64,000 nucleotides of DNA from Dendrocalamus latiflorus (taxonomy: Eukaryota > Streptophyta > Magnoliopsida > Poales > Poaceae), in NCBI GenBank assembly GCA_017311315.1, contig CM029669.1, positions 5,431,055 to 5,495,054 on the forward strand, read 5' to 3'. Under the pieces are notes generated by a model, which was not told the DNA's origin, did not search any database, and saw only the letters and a program-made list of their open reading frames with translations. Of the stretch, positions 1 to 11,474 are shown piece by piece (positions within the stretch are counted from its first letter, which is position 1; every line of letters starts with the position of its first letter). Both the position numbers and the translations under genes were made by a program.

Positions 1-429
1 ACCGCAGCCCAGTGTTCAGTTGTTGGTTTTTCCATAAACCTACTAACATAACCAACCGAATAAGCAAGATCCGACCTAGTATTCACCAAAAACCTTAGAC
101 TTCCCACAATGCTCTTGTACATAGTTGGTTCAATGCAATCTCTAGTACCTTCTTTACGCAACTTGAGTCTGGGCTCCATAGGAATTTGAGAGGAGTTGCA
201 GTCCTCCATTCCAGCTTTCTGAAGAATTCTAGCTTGCATATGTCAACTGGGACAAAGTGATGCAGCTGTCTGTCTGATTAACTTCCATCCCGAGATACAA
301 ACTCAGTAAACCCAAATCACTCATACTGAATAATGCCTTCATTTGTTCCTTGAACTTGGCAATTTCAACAGTTTGGGCTCCTGTAATAATAAGATCATCT
401 ACATACACTCCCACAATGATCCTCAACAC
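1..429 (-). pseudogene. Copia reverse transcriptase, C-terminal part, into RNase H
   Basis: The minus-strand frame at 229-429 carries the catalytic YVDD box of copia reverse transcriptase, followed by a segment ending in a DLG-x-L-x-x-YLGMEV motif typical of the connection after the RT active site. A frameshift near 229 moves the reading to another frame, where residues resembling the copia motif 'GSLRFLVNTRSDLAYSV' continue to the window edge. It belongs directly downstream of the RT segment at 439-1431 and is separated from it by another frameshift. The domain call is secure; the piece is non-functional as it stands. Confidence 0.9.
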
Positions 430-438
430 CCCCTTACC

Positions 439-1431
439 TCAGGTATACACGGCACTCTCGGTTGCAGTCTTGACAAAACCCAGTTTTGTTAGACTTGAGT
501 CCAGTTTAGAATTCCAGGCCCCGGGTGCTTGCCGCAAACTGTATAATGCTTTCTTTAGCTTCAAGACCTTATTTGGAATCTCCTCATCAATAAATCCTGG
601 AGGCTGCATGAGATACACATCTTCTTCTAGCTCTCCATTCAAAAATGCTGTTTTGACATCCATATGATGGATTTGCCAACCCTTCTGTGCAGCAAGTGCT
701 ATAAGCAAACGCACTATTTCCATCCTCACAACCAGGGCAAAGACTTCATCAAAATCTATCCCATGCTGTTGCACATAACCCTTAGCAACTAGCCTGGCTT
801 TATGCCTCATCACTGCACCATTAGCATCCTTCTTTATCTTAAAAACCCACTTCAAACCGATTGCTTGATGCCCTGCTGGTAGGCCAGTCAAGAACCAAGT
901 GGAGTTGTCTTCAATTGAACTCAATTCCTTAATCATTGCTTTGCGCCAGCAACTTTGCTTGCTAGCTTCATCGAAGCTTGTCAGCTCCTCTTCGGCTAAC
1001 AGACATTGATCACTGTAATCAAAGTCTGAAACCGGTACTGTGGATACATTGAGGTCATCAATCCTTCGATATCGTCGTGGTGCTTCTTCAGTGTTGATGG
1101 AGGCATCACTTGGTGGTGTACAAAATTGTATCCCCACAGGAGTATACGGCGAGCCTGGAATCATTGAAGATGAGCTGCTCCCGTTTAAAGCTGTTGTTGG
1201 TGAAATACTCCCACCTGCACCATTGCCATTTTCTACCCCAACATCTTCAATTGCTTCTGTCTCTATTGCTGCAGCTCCAGTCATGAATGTAGTGAAATGT
1301 TCAACTACAAATTCCCCATCTCCTTGATCCAGCCCCTGTGTTGTGCTCGAGCTCCCCCACGGCCAGCTCGCCGTTTCATCGAACACAACATCTCGAGTTA
1401 CACACACCTTCTTCCCAACTGGGTCATACAT
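439..1431 (-). pseudogene. Copia reverse transcriptase, N-terminal half
   Basis: A 330-codon minus-strand frame. The first ~140 residues are a serine/glycine-rich linker between integrase and RT. It then shows the usual RVT_2 sequence marks: a W-R-x-A-M-x-x-E-L block, LKWVFKIKKDANG, HKARLVAKGYVQQHGIDF, the first catalytic aspartate in the HHMDVKTAFLNGELEEDVY block, and the LKKALYSLRQAPGAW block. Family members usually read TFAPVVRM and YGLKQAP, so VFALVVRM and YSLRQAP are mutations. The frame is lost just before the YVDD box. Confidence 0.93.
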
Positions 1432-2263
1432 CGGTAGGCCTTGGACCCCTCTTCATAACCAATAAAGATCATCTTTGTACTACGGTCTTCTAGTTTCTTG
1501 AGATTAGGCTTTACTGTCTTGACGTAACCGATACAACTGAAGGTCCGTAGATGCTCAACACTGGGTTGTCTGCCGTGCCAGGCTTCATAAGGTGTCACAC
1601 CTTGTAGCTCTTCGTTGGAGACCGGTTCAGCACATACACCGCAGTTACCACTGCTTCTCCCCAGAAATGACCGGGCATTCCCATGGCCTTCAACATACTG
1701 CGTGCAGCCGCTACAACCGTCTGATTTCGCCGTTCAACAACTCCATTCTACTGTGGAGAATACGGGGAAGTAAGCTGTCGCTTGATTCCTTGAGTTGCAC
1801 AGTATGTGCCGAACTCAGCTGCAGTGAATTCGCCACCCCGGTCAGTGCGGAGTGTCTTCAGTTTACATCCCTTCTCCACTTCGACACCAACCTGGAACAG
1901 TTTGATTTCTTTTGCTGCCTGATCTTTTGAGGATAGTAGTCGAATCCACATAAACCGACTCATGTCATCCACGAGCAGCAGAAAATACTTCTTCCCTCCT
2001 GGAGTTACCGGTGCAATCAGACTACAAAGATCTCCATGCACCAATTCGAGCGCCGCCTGCGCCCGGAATTTTGCCTTCCCCAGAAATGGCATCCGACGTT
2101 GTTTTCCTGCCAAGCACCCGTCACACAACGGATCAACTTGATCTATCAACGGAAGTCCACAAACCATCTTTTCTTGTGAGAGCTTCCGAAGTGCTTGGAA
2201 ATTTAGATGACAATAACGAGCGTGCCATCTCCAACCTCCTCTGTGCAGGTTGATGCCAAACAC
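1398..2263 (-). pseudogene. Copia integrase
   Basis: The frame at 1748-2263 holds the GAG-pre-integrase zinc region (W-H-A-R-x-x-H, then CDGCLAGKQ) and the rve core (LELVHGDLC, FLLLVDDMSRF, LRTDRGGEF). At 1745-1747 a TAG replaces the glutamine codon expected in the family motif PYSPQQNGVVER. The frame continues to about 1598 and then through 1398-1598 (MTPYEAWHGRQPSV, HLRTFSCIGYVK), the conserved end of the integrase. One nonsense codon and at least one frameshift make it inactive. Confidence 0.92.
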
Positions 2264-3231
2264 ACGGGCTTCGCCAAATTGAGCTTGAGAAGATACAGCC
2301 GATTCAGACTTCGTGGTACCTTCGCAAGTAGAAGACTCTGTTGATTTCGGATGGTGAGAAAACCATCTTCAATATGAATCTTGAACTTCTGTTCATCCAA
2401 TTGCCCAACACTTATAATGTTGTTTCGCAACCTTGGAATGAAGTATACTCCTTCGAGTGTTCCGTGCTCACCATTCTTACATGCGTAAAGAACAGTGCCA
2501 CGACCACAGATGTCTGCTGCAGACCCATCTCCAAACTTTACAGACCCAGTAACGTGGGTGTCGAGTTCAGCAAATACCTCTTTTGCGCCAGACATATGAT
2601 TTGTGGCACTAGTATCCAAATACCAGACATTTGGCACGGGATCATTAGCCTCTTTCCAGAACTCAATATTTTTGGCCTCCGTCTCATTCAGATGTACCTG
2701 CTCATCCTTGGGTGTTGAGTCGTGCGACGAGAGCTCACAAACTTGCGTCATAAGAAGTGTTGGTTCTTCTTCTGCCTGGGACAAATTCACTTGATCTTTG
2801 CACTCCCGTCGTGGTTTGCGACATTCCCTGGTGAAATGTCCAGCGTTTCTGCAATTGAAACACTTCACTTTGGTTCGATCGCGCATGCCTCCGCTTGACG
2901 CAGCCTCTTTGTTGTCACGGTTTCTTGATTGTACTGGATTCCTCGGGTGCCATCGATTTTGCTTGTCAGCAGTTCCGCTGCTAGCACTCCTGTTCCTGCC
3001 TTCTGGATCCCTTTGCTTCATACGGGCCAGCCACTCCTCTTTCGTGAGAAGGAGTTTGGTGCCGTGTTGCCCGATGCCAGTGTCATCGTCATCACCATAT
3101 CGCTCATCCACTGAAGATAAGCGACCGACGAGCTCTTCCATTGGCATGGTCTTCAAATCCAACAACTGCTCAATGGCAATTGCCACTTGCCGGTACCTTG
3201 AAGGGACAACGCGGAGGAGTTTCTTGAGCAC
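2203..3231 (-). pseudogene. Copia gag C-terminus, zinc knuckle and protease
   Basis: A 342-codon minus-strand frame. About residues 120-140 form a retroviral-type zinc knuckle (CFNCRNAGHFTREC, spacing C-x2-C-x4-H-x4-C), which binds element RNA. About residues 203-215 hold the aspartic protease active site WYLDTSATNHMSG; copia relatives usually have D-T-G-A, so the glycine next to the catalytic aspartate is changed to serine. The last ~60 residues begin the pre-integrase region. It overlaps the gag N-terminal frame by a frameshift. Confidence 0.92.
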
Positions 3232-3671
3232 ATGCTCATCCTCGATCGCACCCCCATGTCTCGAATATCATTAACGAGACTGGTGATGTGCATGCCGAAA
3301 TCTTCAACGGTTTCACCCTCCTTGAACCGGATGGAATCGAACTCATGACGCAATGCCTGCTGCCGTGCCTCGCGCACACTGGTGACACCAACCCACATGG
3401 TCTTGACTGCTTCCCAAGCCGCTTTTGCAAAGTCCTTCGTTGCCAGTGACCTCAACATCTTCCGTGGCACGGCCTGAAGGATTGCCGCTAGTGCCATCCA
3501 ATCTTCCTTGAAGTCGCCACCTCCGGGTTCAATCGCACCCCATACACCCTGGGCTTGCAGATTGACCCGCATCAATAACGCCCAATCGGCGTAATTGGTT
3601 CTCGTCAGCATCGGATATCTCAACGCCACTCCCGACTCCCTGGCCGTCTGCTGAGACATCGCCGGCAACAA
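3153..3671 (-). pseudogene. Copia gag N-terminal part (UBN2-type)
   Basis: A minus-strand frame starting at an ATG at 3671 or, four codons in, at 3659. It shows the plant copia gag pattern: LTRTNYADWALLMRVNLQAQ near the start, the central LRSLATKDFAKAAWEAVKTM, and the R-x-x-F-x-x-I-R-x-K-x-G-E-T-V-E-D-F block of the UBN2 family. Only about 145 residues are in frame before the shift into the 2203-3231 frame. Gag forms the particle of the element in the cytoplasm; this copy is disrupted. Confidence 0.9.
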
Positions 3672-3754
3672 TACTCCTTCGTTGTTTGAGCTGTCGCCAG
3701 TGCCGCCCGTGCTGCTCCTTCTCCCAGGTGGTGTGTATCGGCTTGGTGTGTGAG

Positions 3755-4730
3755 CAGTGGCGGACCCAGGATTTTTAGAATGGGTGTTTGGATTTCGGAG
3801 CTAAGTTACTCAAATACGTCGATACCACAGTGCACCGTCCCTCTCCAAACACCGATACAATGATACGTGTATGTAGATATAATAAAAATACATAAATTAC
3901 AAAAATTAATGATTTCTTATGAGAAAATAGGCGACATAAGGCGAGTATAATTATATGAATTAAACAACAAATTATAGACATAAATGAGAGTTGTATATCT
4001 GGTTGATCTTGCCTTTTTTTGGCTATTTCCCCATCAGCAAGAACTGTCTATCTAAGACAAAATTGTATGTTTCTTCCATGAAGCAAAACAGACCAAGAAA
4101 AAAATAAGTGAAGTGGGGTGGAGCGCACCTAGATCTGAAAGAGAGGACGATGACAATAAGTTAGAGGTGCTACTCACTTCCCAATGCCACGCTCCCTCCC
4201 GGCTACCTCACTGCTCCCTTCCTGTCACCCGCTCCCAACCTCCGTGTTCGTTGTGCCACTGCCCGGTTGCCCGTGACACCTCTTTGCTCGCCCGCGCTGC
4301 CACACGCTCACCTTGCACTGCGTGCCGCCTCACGCATGATTGTCATCACATCATGGCACCACGTCCATGTCTGCCGGTTGTCACTCGCCTCTAGCCTGCA
4401 CTTCCGCCCGCTTTCCACTCGAAGGCTGAAGCCGCCTCTCACACAGACAGCCATAAGAAGAGAAATAGAACAAATGTTATGATTTTGTTTATATCTTTAT
4501 CTCTTTGGACGTGAAGAGGGCTGAGGTGGAAAGAAAAATAGGTCTAGTATATTACATGAGCTGTACGCGAGAAACGAGAAGTGCGGGCTGAATTTATTTG
4601 CAGGTATAAAATATAGTTTTAATACAACTAATAGTATATACATCTAATATAACTATTATATACCTGGTATTTTGTAAAAAAATTTGGGTGTTCGGCTGAA
4701 CACCCTTGACCCATGCTAGATCCGCCTCTG
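3755..4730. mobile_element. hAT-like non-autonomous DNA element
   Basis: Its two ends read inward as CAGTGGCGGACCCAG and CAGAGGCGGATCTAG (15 bases, 3 mismatches), and both continue into a GGGTGTT block. CAGNGGCGGA ends with 8-bp target duplications are usual for plant hAT-type elements. The interior is AT-rich on both sides with a GC-rich middle (4110-4440) and has no transposase. The flanking 8 bases (TGTGTGAG and CCACGCCA) do not match, so either a flank was deleted or the ends are misjudged. It separates the copia gag from whatever lay upstream. Confidence 0.55.
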
Positions 4731-4927
4731 CCACGCCAGGCTTCGCGTGGAGTGCGCCTCGCCAAGCGTGCCTCTGCGCCAGCCTTCGCCGAGTCTCAGC
4801 GCATCCGCGAGCTCCACGTCTCCATCCGCGAGCTCAGCATTCAAAGTTTTCATCCAGGAACCCACTCCTAGTCGTGAGGCTAACACTTCTGTACAGATAC
4901 ATCTCTCTACCTTCTCTCCTTCCAATC
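4731..4927. other. Unassigned GC-rich segment
   Basis: About 200 bases between the hAT-like end and the truncated gypsy LTR. It is rich in GC and in CCGCGAGCTC-type repeats. Bases about 4903-4927 match about 61645-61671 almost exactly, and the match weakens gradually upstream. I see no gene. It may be a captured gene fragment or part of an untranslated leader. Confidence 0.4.
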
Positions 4928-5417
4928 CGCGAGCGATCGTAGTTGTAGTTTGTTGTGTTGTCGTGTGCAGCCGTCGTCTAGTTAGCCATCGATCATTTTC
5001 TCCCTTGTTCTCTCTCGACTCCCTCAGTGCTTCTAGACTCCCTCAGTGCTTCTTGACTTCTCTTTCTTTCTCACGGCCGGTAGTTAGTTAGGTCGTCGGT
5101 CGGTAGTCATGTTCGTTTGTGTAGTCATTCGTCGTGTTGTTCGTTCGGTCGTGTGACATCCATTCGTACGGTCTTTCGTTCCGTCGTCTTTCGATTGTTT
5201 AGTTTGTTCGTCGTTTTGTCCGTGCGAGTTAGAGTTCGTTCAGTAGTTCATTCGTTCGATTGCTTTAGTAGTTGTTTTAGGTTTAGTTTTCTCCCCTGTT
5301 TTGATTGACGTAGCTTTAGCTGAGCATCGGTAGCCTCAGTATAGTCCTTGTGGAGAACATGACACTCGCCGCTATTTCAGTGGCAACCTGTGCACTTGCG
5401 GGTGTGCTATTTTTGCA
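4928..5417 (+). repeat. 5' LTR remnant (3' part only)
   Basis: Collinear with 12720-13191, differing by scattered substitutions and small indels; it ends in the same TATTTTTGCA. Homology to the 3' LTR stops abruptly at about 4928, inside the GAGCGATCGTAG block, so roughly 1.2 kb of the LTR is missing. Confidence 0.85.
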
Positions 5418-5430
5418 CGATGAAGTATTT

Positions 5431-5449
5431 TGGCGCCGTTACCGTGGAT
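5431..5449 (+). promoter_or_regulatory. Primer binding site, tRNA-Asp type
   Basis: TGGCGCCGTTACCGTGGAT lies 13 bases after the LTR end. Plant gypsy elements often carry TGGCGCCGTTGCCGGGGA here, complementary to the 3' end of tRNA-Asp; this copy has a few mutations. Confidence 0.75.
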
Positions 5450-5658
5450 TAGCTTAGAGCGACAATGTTAGGCTATAGACTAGGTCGTTGTTTGTTTTCT
5501 TTAGCTTGTTTTGTGTTTGTGTTGACCTGTCTTTTATATCGTCATTGTTTATATTTGTGATATATTGTTAATCCCTAACCCTTTCCCTAGTTATTTCTCT
5601 TTCGCTATTTTTCATGTCCATTCCCATAGGGTGATCGATATAGGTACTTATTGAGGCT

Positions 5659-6246
5659 ATGGCTTACTATTTTGATTCTCGTGGTTTTATGAGCAACCCT
5701 AGCACTTATGATGCTCTTCAAGAACAGGTAAATCTATTGTCTCGTCAGTTAGAACGCTATGCTTTAGAGCGAGGAATTGTATTAGAGAGCGAGCACGATC
5801 AGTACAGTTCTTTATCAGGCGCCCACTCTCTAGTTGTTCCTATATGCTAGACTTGTGGTTTTTAGGGCCATTCATCCACTGAGTGCCAGCGTGGTTATTT
5901 GTCCACTCCAGAGTGTTACGGGATGAGCTTTGCTCAGTCGAGTGGGCCATACCCTGACACTTATCACCCTGGATGGCCTGAGTACTCGAGTCTGTCATAT
6001 GGAAACAACAACCTTGATATCTCATCATTTTCTTCTAGTATACCATTACAGGGTTTTAGATATGGAGATCAGGATATTTCTCATTGGTCACACTAGCACT
6101 ATCCTGTACCTCAGCATCAGACTCCTACTCCTGAGCTTGATCAGATGTCCAGATTTGAGGAGAGGATGTCTAGGATGATAGGAGATTTCGAGAGAAGAAT
6201 GAGTAGTGACTTCGCATTGGATCCGACACCTCCCGCCTGCAGTTTA
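5659..6246 (+). pseudogene. Gag-like protein with broken zinc knuckle
   Basis: A short frame starting MAYYFDSRGFMSNPSTYDAL contains a leucine/glutamine-rich coil, then a C-x2-C-x4-H-x4-C pattern at 5845-5886 (cysteine, TCGF, GHSSTEC). Two of the intervening codons are TAG, so the knuckle is interrupted twice. Reading on in frame gives a tyrosine/serine/proline-rich segment ending in another stop at about 6096, then PELDQMSRFEERMSRMIGDF. I do not assign it to a named family; such gag remnants are common in non-autonomous grass gypsy elements. Confidence 0.6.
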
Positions 6247-6254
6247 TAGTTCCT

Positions 6255-9200
6255 ATGTCTAAGTTCTTAGAGCAGTCTCATGAGCCACCTCCTTCACATG
6301 AAGATCAGGCTGCCAGACTTGATGAATTATGCAAGGAATTCATGACTGTGCCTCCTGGTGGTGATCGTGCGATGGCGATTCAAGATGAGATTGAGGTGAT
6401 TATGAGCACCAGGTCTACTTGTGTGGATAGTTTTACCATTTTGCAGCCTTCCATTAGCACTAAAGAGATAGTTCTGGATAAAGATGAGTGTCAGCTTACC
6501 AGTCTTACACCTGATCTTGCTAGTGAGGGCCTATTGTTGGAGACACTACAGATACACTTAGAGGCACCTCAGTCGGATCCTTTGCCTATTTGTCGGGACC
6601 CCGGATTTCCGAACCCGGACCCTCTGTGTATTATTGCACTAGTCCCAGATCAAAGCTAGTGCACACAGTTAAACAGAAATGAATACATAACCAGCAACGC
6701 TTTATTACAATATTAAAGAGTACAGACCGAAAGGTCTCATTATTACAACTGAGGTTTCAAGACCTCACACACACAGAACACAGCGGAAGCAAAAAGATAA
6801 ATCCGGTGAAGACCCATCAATACGCCACAGGCAATTGACTGGGGAAGCGCGACCTAGAACTCCTGGAATCCTTCGTCGAATCCACCCGCGAAGAAGTCGT
6901 AGTCGCCTTCTTGAGCTTCATACTCTTCTGAATATTATTTTTGAGTGTAGCATGTGAGTACATAAAGTACTCCGCAAGTCTTGGGAAAAATGCATAGATG
7001 CAAGGCTTGACAAAGGAAGGCTATATGGTTCTTTTGCACAAAGCAATGTTTTAAAATTTCAATTACTACTAATTATTTTCGAAGGCAACCATTTAATAAA
7101 GTAAATGTTTTAACAGAAACTATCAATAATTCATTAGTGAAGGTTCCATCTACGAACACTAGATTAACTGATCAAGTTTTAAACTGCGGGTTACATCCAC
7201 CCTCTCTGGCTCCAACTGCCAGGATACCCTTCCGAGAGTTCCCTCCACTCTCGGAATACAAAACTTTGATTTTAAAACCAAAACCAGAAATCTACCATGT
7301 GAATGCATTCCTTGCCTGCCCTTGACCGTGGGCACGGCTATTCGAATAGTTTTACACTCTGTAGAGGTTGTACAACTTTACCCACAAGAGATAAATTATC
7401 CTAAAAGTCAACACGCTTCCTTTGGCATGAGACCCAGATAAAATATCACAAAGCCTTTACCTTACTCTAATCTAGCTAGATACCACCCGCTGAGGTTTCA
7501 CCGCAGGTAGGCTAACTGCCCGAACCGAAGCCCCCTCTTGCGCCATATGAGTACAGTAAATCCATGTCCCTCACTGTGAATAACCAAGTCCATCCCTGGC
7601 ACCCACTTTCCACTGGTGGCACCTAAACTAGACTATCATAAGTTAGTCAGCTAGGTCGTACCCATATAGACTTGTGGTTGTACGGTTAATGCTCAGTCTG
7701 GACAAACACAAGCGTCGGTCCTTAATTGACTAGGGTGGAACATACACTTAACAAGATCTCGTGCTTCCTGCACCAACCCAAACCAACCATCCACCCTAAT
7801 CTAAACCAACTTTCACATTTTAGTTTATTTTAAAATCACAGTGACAACTCCAATTGCCACTTCATTTACAAACACAAGGGTTCAAATATAAATCATAATT
7901 TCCCATTTTCAAGATTTTCCAAAGTTATTAGATAGCAAGACTAAGCATTATCCTACCATTCTAATATTCACAAAGTTTAATATTAATCTCATTATTGAGA
8001 CAAGGGAGTTCTAGGGTGACAATGTACATGGCAATCAATGTCAAATGAGGGCATAACAAAGTTGGAATAACTAACTTGTAAAGATTTGAACTAGTGATTT
8101 TATGTAAATAGCAATGCACATAATTTAAAATAATTAAAACATTTCAAAATCATAGGTTCAAGATGATCAAAGGAGACTTGCCTTCCTACAGGTTCTCTGG
8201 GTCTTCCTGCTGCGGAGTGGAGAGATCGTCGACAACGTTGGAATCTACGCGGGAAAAGACGAAGCAACAAAACAAATAAATACAAACAAAAATTCAACTA
8301 AACTCAAAAACTCAAATAGAGGCCATATTTGGATAGATTATGATTTTAGACGAATTTAGGAGAAAGGTTCAGCGGAGTTGGGGTTCACACGAGGGAGAAC
8401 GAATATCTGGAAGATTGGTTGGGAAAGGAAATTACTGAGATAATATTTGGACCAAGAAAGATAGAATGGATTTTATGGAGATTTTGCAAGATTTGAATTT
8501 GAATTCTGAGAGTGCACAGAAAATTGGGAATGGAACTGAGGCTTTGAATTTAAACTAGGTATTGGAATTTGAAATTTAAATATTGAAATATCAAATAAAT
8601 TTCAAATATTGAAAGGATGGAAGAAATGGATAGTTTGGAATTTTTTATGAATTTAGAAATTTGAATGGGCTCAAACGGAGTTAAAACGAGGGAGAACGGG
8701 CTCCGGGAAGTTTAAATTCAGAGAAAAGGAAAATCTGAATTTTTGGAATTATTTTCCTAAAGGAAATTGGAATTATTGCGTCAGCACTGAATTTCTTTTT
8801 CGGCTGATTTAATTTCCTATTGGAAAATCAGATTATTAAGCCATGCTGGCGTCAGCACTAGGTGGGCCGATCTGGGCCGGCCACCTGTCGGCCCGGGAGG
8901 AGGGGGAGGCGGATCCGGGCGGTGACGTGGGCAGCATCCGGCCGTCCACGTGGCGGCCGGAGGGGAGGGGAGGGGATTTTGTTTTTGATTTTTGATTTCA
9001 GATTATTAGAAATGGCCAGAAAATCCAAATAAGCTCAGAAAAATATGAAAATACCTCCAAAAATTCCAGAAAAATTCACAGAAGTTTCTGGATAAGTTTT
9101 GGACTTAAATAAAATATTTCCAACTCAAGTTGGTATTTTAATTTTCATACTTGAAATACTTTTTATTTTCAAAAATAGGTTTTAAACTCCAGAAACTCTA

Positions 9201-9916
9201 GAAAACCAAATAAAAGCCAAATAACTCCAAATAATTAATTTGAATTAGGATTTTTATAGAAATTCAAAATATCTTTTTATTTAATAATAATTTTAGGTTT
9301 TACTTAGAATACTTTTCAAATCTAGCTTTTCAAAAACAGAATTTCAGGGCAAATCCAAATAAAACTCAAATACTTTAAAATAATTAATTTGAAATTAAAT
9401 TTCTCAGAAGGCAAATTTTTGGGATGTTACACTATTCCCTCTGATTATCCTCATGTTTGCACTGAGCTAGATGATGACGAGTTCATTATGGATATGCTTT
9501 TGAGTTATGAGGTTCCACATCTTGATGAGGGGGCTACTTTTGATGTTGAGAAGGAGCACATTTCTATTGATCCACCACCAGCTACTTCCTTTGTCGACAT
9601 CGCCCCTCTAGTGGTTTCTACTACCGTACATTCTCTTTCACCTACACTTCAGGTAGTATGGAAACTCTTTCTCGACCACCTCAAGTTTGATTTCCTTGAC
9701 TCTGACGAGGCATATTCTATTACTGATTGTGCTCATCCCACTTATTGTCCTCATGATGTACTTTATCGTTATGCCTACATGATTGGATATTCTATTGATG
9801 ACTTACAGGGCATCGACCCTATCACAAGTACTTGCCAAGTCTTTGAGTTTATTTGTAGGCTTACACTTTTGTACCATCGACTACGAGCGGACATGGTTCG
9901 AGTCGATATTCCTTAG
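6255..9916 (+). pseudogene. Acidic gag-region ORF split by a solo LTR
   Basis: Two frame segments, 6255-6590 and 9437-9916, belong to one reading frame: the solo LTR 6591-9431 plus one copy of its 5-bp duplication sits between two complete codons, and the phase is kept on both sides. The combined host frame has about 270 codons, is acidic, and is rich in Asp, Pro and Leu, with a CTELDDDEFIMDM block after the junction. I recognise no enzyme motif. It follows the gag-like frame of the same element. Because the frame is otherwise open, the insertion is probably younger than much of the decay around it. Confidence 0.65.
6591..9431 (-). mobile_element. Solo LTR of a long-LTR gypsy family, TSD CTATT
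   Basis: It begins TGTCGGGACC and ends GGGATGTTACA, and is flanked by a perfect 5-bp duplication CTATT (6586-6590 and 9432-9436). No primer site, polypurine tract or coding sequence lies inside, so it is a solo LTR of 2841 bp. The family's forward direction (TGTAACATCC start) is the minus strand. The 5' part of the plus-strand sequence matches the fragment at 23830-24360 in reverse, and the block at 7325-7400 matches LTRs A and B. Bases 8870-8985 are GC-rich, the rest AT-rich. Confidence 0.9.
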
Positions 9917-11474
9917 GATCCAGGTGGATTTTGAGGCATGCTGTTTCATAAGGAGGGCGGACATGTACCTTTTCCATGTCCCATCCTTGGCCCTCTTCCT
10001 GCTACACCCAATGAGCATCTCTTTATCTTTTTATTTCCATACGTTTTGTTAGTTTTTGTTGGTTTCTTTTCTTTTCTTTCTTTTTATTTCAGGTCCCGTG
10101 CTAGATCTTCATTCTTGTACTTGCGAGAAGCCATGGGATGATTAGTCTACTTCCATTGCATCATATACACCCGGTGAGCTGTTTCTTACCCCTTTAAGCA
10201 CATTCTTGATTCATTGCTCAATTTAAGCTTGGGGGAAGTCTTGTGTGTGTATGGATGATGTTCTAGCATGTTTGTATTATATTTGTGAGCATTTGAGCTT
10301 ATTATTGTGTAGTTGATGATATATGATCATTCTTATACTTCATATTATGCTTATGTTGATGAAATATGGCCTTTACTATTGCTCTCATATTATGCTTGAT
10401 TGCATATCTTGGCCATGTGAGCACATACCATGATTAATCAAGAAAGGTCATGCCAAAATTTTCATTGAGCTATATTGTTACTAGTTCCTTGTATGTCTTA
10501 AGTCACTTGGCATCATATTGTAGAGCTTGAGTTTTGTTTATTATCCTTGATGTGTTTAGAAACCTTGTGATCCTATAGCATTTGATTCATTGCGAGTTAC
10601 GCATGTGTTTTAACCATTTGCAGATTGAATTGGTTCTAGTCATCGCCTCTTGAATGATTATATCTTAGCTTCATGCTTTGGCATACTATGTTATTTTAGA
10701 TATTGATACTTTGCTTGAATGGAAAATTTGTGAAAGGGGTAGTCCTATCTTGAGCCAATAACTTGGTTGATTTATCTAGGTATCCATGTCTCGGGACACG
10801 TGTTACTTAGCATTAATGAAAACCAGTTAAAGATGCTTAATCATAAAAAAAGCAAAAGAAGAAAAAATTGTGATGCAATGCGTGAGTGTGTGGAATAAGT
10901 GACTATGTCACATTGGTTCGGACATGTGTTGAATAAGTGGCAATGTTTTGCCCAAGTGAAGTGTGAGTGTGAATAAGCGGCAAAGTTTTCCCAAAGGTTT
11001 GAATAAGTGGCACAAGTGCCGAATGTGTGTTCTAAATTCGCTAAAAATCAACAAAAATTAGGTATCATGGCTCAAGTGTGTGCTTTTTCATAAATATCAT
11101 GCAAGTATTAGTCTCTTTGTCTCAAATAGCAAATGCCTTAGCATGACCCTTTGATATGCTCATTCTTGATGTTATACTTAGTTCTAATACCTTACAATTT
11201 TGGTTGAATTCATGTAATCACTTGAGTGTATTTTGACACTTTTGTGTGTAACTTGATTTAGTCAAATGCTATAGTTATCACTTTGGCATGTTTGCTTGAA
11301 TGTTTCATTCTCATCTTAGATGGTTCGAGTTAGATAATCTCATTTTACATTATTGTATGCCTTTTGACTTATTACATGCATTAAACTAGTCTTCTACCAT
11401 AATGACTTGTTGTCCGGGTTCGATAATATCATGCCATTTACTTGAGGATCAGTAAAAGTTTAAAGCTTGGGGGT
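9917..11474 (+). other. 3' non-coding region of the gypsy element, two polypurine tracts
   Basis: AT-rich sequence without a gene. AGCTTGGGGGAA occurs at 10227-10238 and AGCTTGGGGG again at 11464-11473; the second directly precedes the 3' LTR and is the likely plus-strand priming tract. Between 10890 and 11010 the motif GAATAAGTGGCA recurs four times in slightly varied form. Confidence 0.6.

Larger units (their letters stand above)
1..3754 (-). mobile_element. Degenerate Ty1/copia retrotransposon, 3' end off window
   Basis: Reading the minus strand from 3671 down to 1, the order is gag, CCHC zinc knuckle, aspartic protease, integrase, reverse transcriptase, which is the Ty1/copia gene order. 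The frame is broken at about 3232, 1745, 1430 and 430, so the element cannot make a full polyprotein. No LTR or tRNA primer site is visible on the 5' side (above 3671), because a hAT-like element begins at 3755. The 3' LTR lies beyond the left edge. The protease and gag differ from those of the SIRE-type elements elsewhere in this window, so it is a separate copia lineage. Confidence 0.93.

Noticed and set aside
3747..4738. Target duplication for the hAT-like element
   Set aside because: The flanking 8 bases (TGTGTGAG, CCACGCCA) do not match.
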